From positions 1-28,067 of the forward strand of contig DAOUKM010000009.1 in assembly GCA_034421295.1 (NCBI GenBank): DNA of 28,067 bases, given 5' to 3'. The stretch is from CAUZIR01 sp034421295 (GTDB lineage: Bacteria > Chloroflexota > Dehalococcoidia > Lucifugimonadales > UBA2962). A program made the translations under genes and the position numbers. Of this stretch, positions 25,632-28,067 are shown piece after piece. Numbering within the stretch: position 1 is the first letter of the stretch; each line of letters starts with the position of its first letter. The notes beneath the pieces were generated by a model that had not been told where the DNA came from, made no database searches, and saw only the letters and a list, made by a program, of their open reading frames with translations.

Positions 25632-26268
25632 GGGCGCTAGATCGGGGGCTGCGTTCCGCCTCTGGTGAACTTGCCGGCACTTTCAGATGCGGCAGGGATG
25701 AGGGCTGCCTACGGCGCCAGAGTGGACCGCAAGTTTAGAGGCCGTCGATTTCCTCGAGTCTGGTGGGCTTGAGTGGATCCTGGCTGGCAACGTCCTCTAG
25801 CTGTGGCGGGAGGCTCCACAGTCCTTCAGGAATGCCACTTTCAGTGATTTCGAGCCTCCTCGCTTAGCCTATGAAGGTCGGGACGGGCACTTAGCCTCGG
25901 CCTCGTACATATCCTGGCCTGCGACGTGAGCGATTTGGCCATGCCAGTGCATATCGGGAACTGGCTCCCGTTGGGGTTTGTCGACATCTCTGCTGAACTC
26001 AAAGTGATCGCCTGTCAATAGGCCGGGGTTGGAATCCCAGAGTTTGAGCCAGAGCCTGCCCGTTCCAAACTCGGCCCAACTCATCCAGTCTGGTTCTAGC
26101 GAAAGATGCTTCCTCCCGCCTCGCGATGAACTCTCGTCGGCATCCGGTAGCCGACAAGTGGCCTGGTGAAGATGCAGGTGTGGGTTTCGGCGTTGTTGCT
26201 CAGTATGTGGCGGAGCCCACAGGCGATGGTGCGCATGGGCCGCCCGTCCCCTACATCAGTCAATAGGC
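25632..26268. other. 637-base stretch with possible decayed gene fragments
   Basis: No intact gene can be supported. On the minus strand three short open pieces follow each other in different frames: 26096-26236 (46 codons, ending HREAGGSIFR), 25869-26084 (71 codons, with WLKLWDSNPGLL and EPVPDMHWHG), and an unstarted piece reading LWSLPPQLEDVASQDPLK that ends near 25740. They look more protein-like than chance, so this may be a frameshifted pseudogene. I recognise no family. No 23S rRNA sequence is present here. Confidence 0.4.
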
Positions 26269-26344
26269 TGGTGGAGCTGACGGGATTCGAACCCGTGACC
26301 CCCTGCTTGCAAAGCAGGTGCTCTCCCAGCTGAGCTACAGCCCC
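26269..26344 (-). tRNA. tRNA-Ala (UGC)
   Basis: The minus strand reads a complete cloverleaf of 76 bases including an encoded CCA. The acceptor stem is GGGGCTG with CAGCTCC, giving the G3-U70 pair that identifies alanine tRNAs. The anticodon loop reads TTTGCAA with anticodon TGC. The T-arm has GGTTCGAATCC. It lies 507 bases downstream of the 16S gene on the same strand, the place where tRNA-Ala normally sits in a ribosomal spacer. Confidence 0.97.

Positions 26345-28067
<1,723 letters not shown>

Overview
The window is chromosomal DNA from a GC-rich bacterium. It ends inside a 16S rRNA gene read on the minus strand. No full taxonomic assignment is possible without alignment. The mix of genes (CocE/NonD hydrolase, CehA/McbA-type PHP enzyme, Pro/Thr-linker lipoprotein with Cache-like repeats, a 16S-tRNA-Ala unit without an adjacent 23S) makes me favour a Chloroflexota lineage of the Dehalococcoidia/SAR202 kind, but that is inference. 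Gene density is moderate, with ten non-coding or unrecognised stretches of 300-640 bases. I see no CRISPR array, no complete insertion sequence and no phage module.

Layout. (1) 1-1726, minus: the end of a cobalamin side-chain module, cbiB followed by a CobD-like aminotransferase-fold decarboxylase that runs off the left edge. (2) 1888-5415, plus: a copper module with a clear CsoR operator, csoR, copA, a small YHS-domain protein and a lipoprotein cytochrome c. (3) 5681-6820, plus: an integral-membrane sterol reductase of the ERG4/ERG24/DHCR7 family. (4) 6849-8790: two small unrecognised genes, the N-terminal remnant of a group II intron reverse transcriptase, and a strongly hairpin-rich leader. 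(5) 8791-10527, plus: an NCS2-type permease fused to a C-terminal soluble domain that resembles a degenerate RsbW-like ATPase fold.

(6) 10878-19354: a block of likely catabolic genes. These are a Rieske-domain protein with a long helical extension, a CehA/McbA-like PHP hydrolase, a divergent D-2-hydroxyacid dehydrogenase, a small helical protein and a CocE/NonD serine hydrolase. (7) 19419-21401, minus: an ABC-F ATPase. (8) 21766-23502, minus: a second copy of the permease/RsbW-like fusion with exactly the same length, in which the NCS2 glutamate is replaced by lysine. It is divergent from (9) 23823-25631, plus: a lipoprotein carrying four tandem Cache-like repeats. (10) 25632-28067: a decayed-looking stretch, tRNA-Ala(UGC) and the 3' part of a 16S rRNA gene, both minus strand, with no 23S rRNA next to them.

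The strongest candidate for something undescribed is the paired NCS2-permease/RsbW-like fusion family. One paralogue looks transport-competent and sits behind a structured leader. The other looks transport-dead and sits divergently next to a multi-Cache lipoprotein, which suggests a transporter-turned-receptor. This is a hypothesis from sequence reading and not a demonstrated function.
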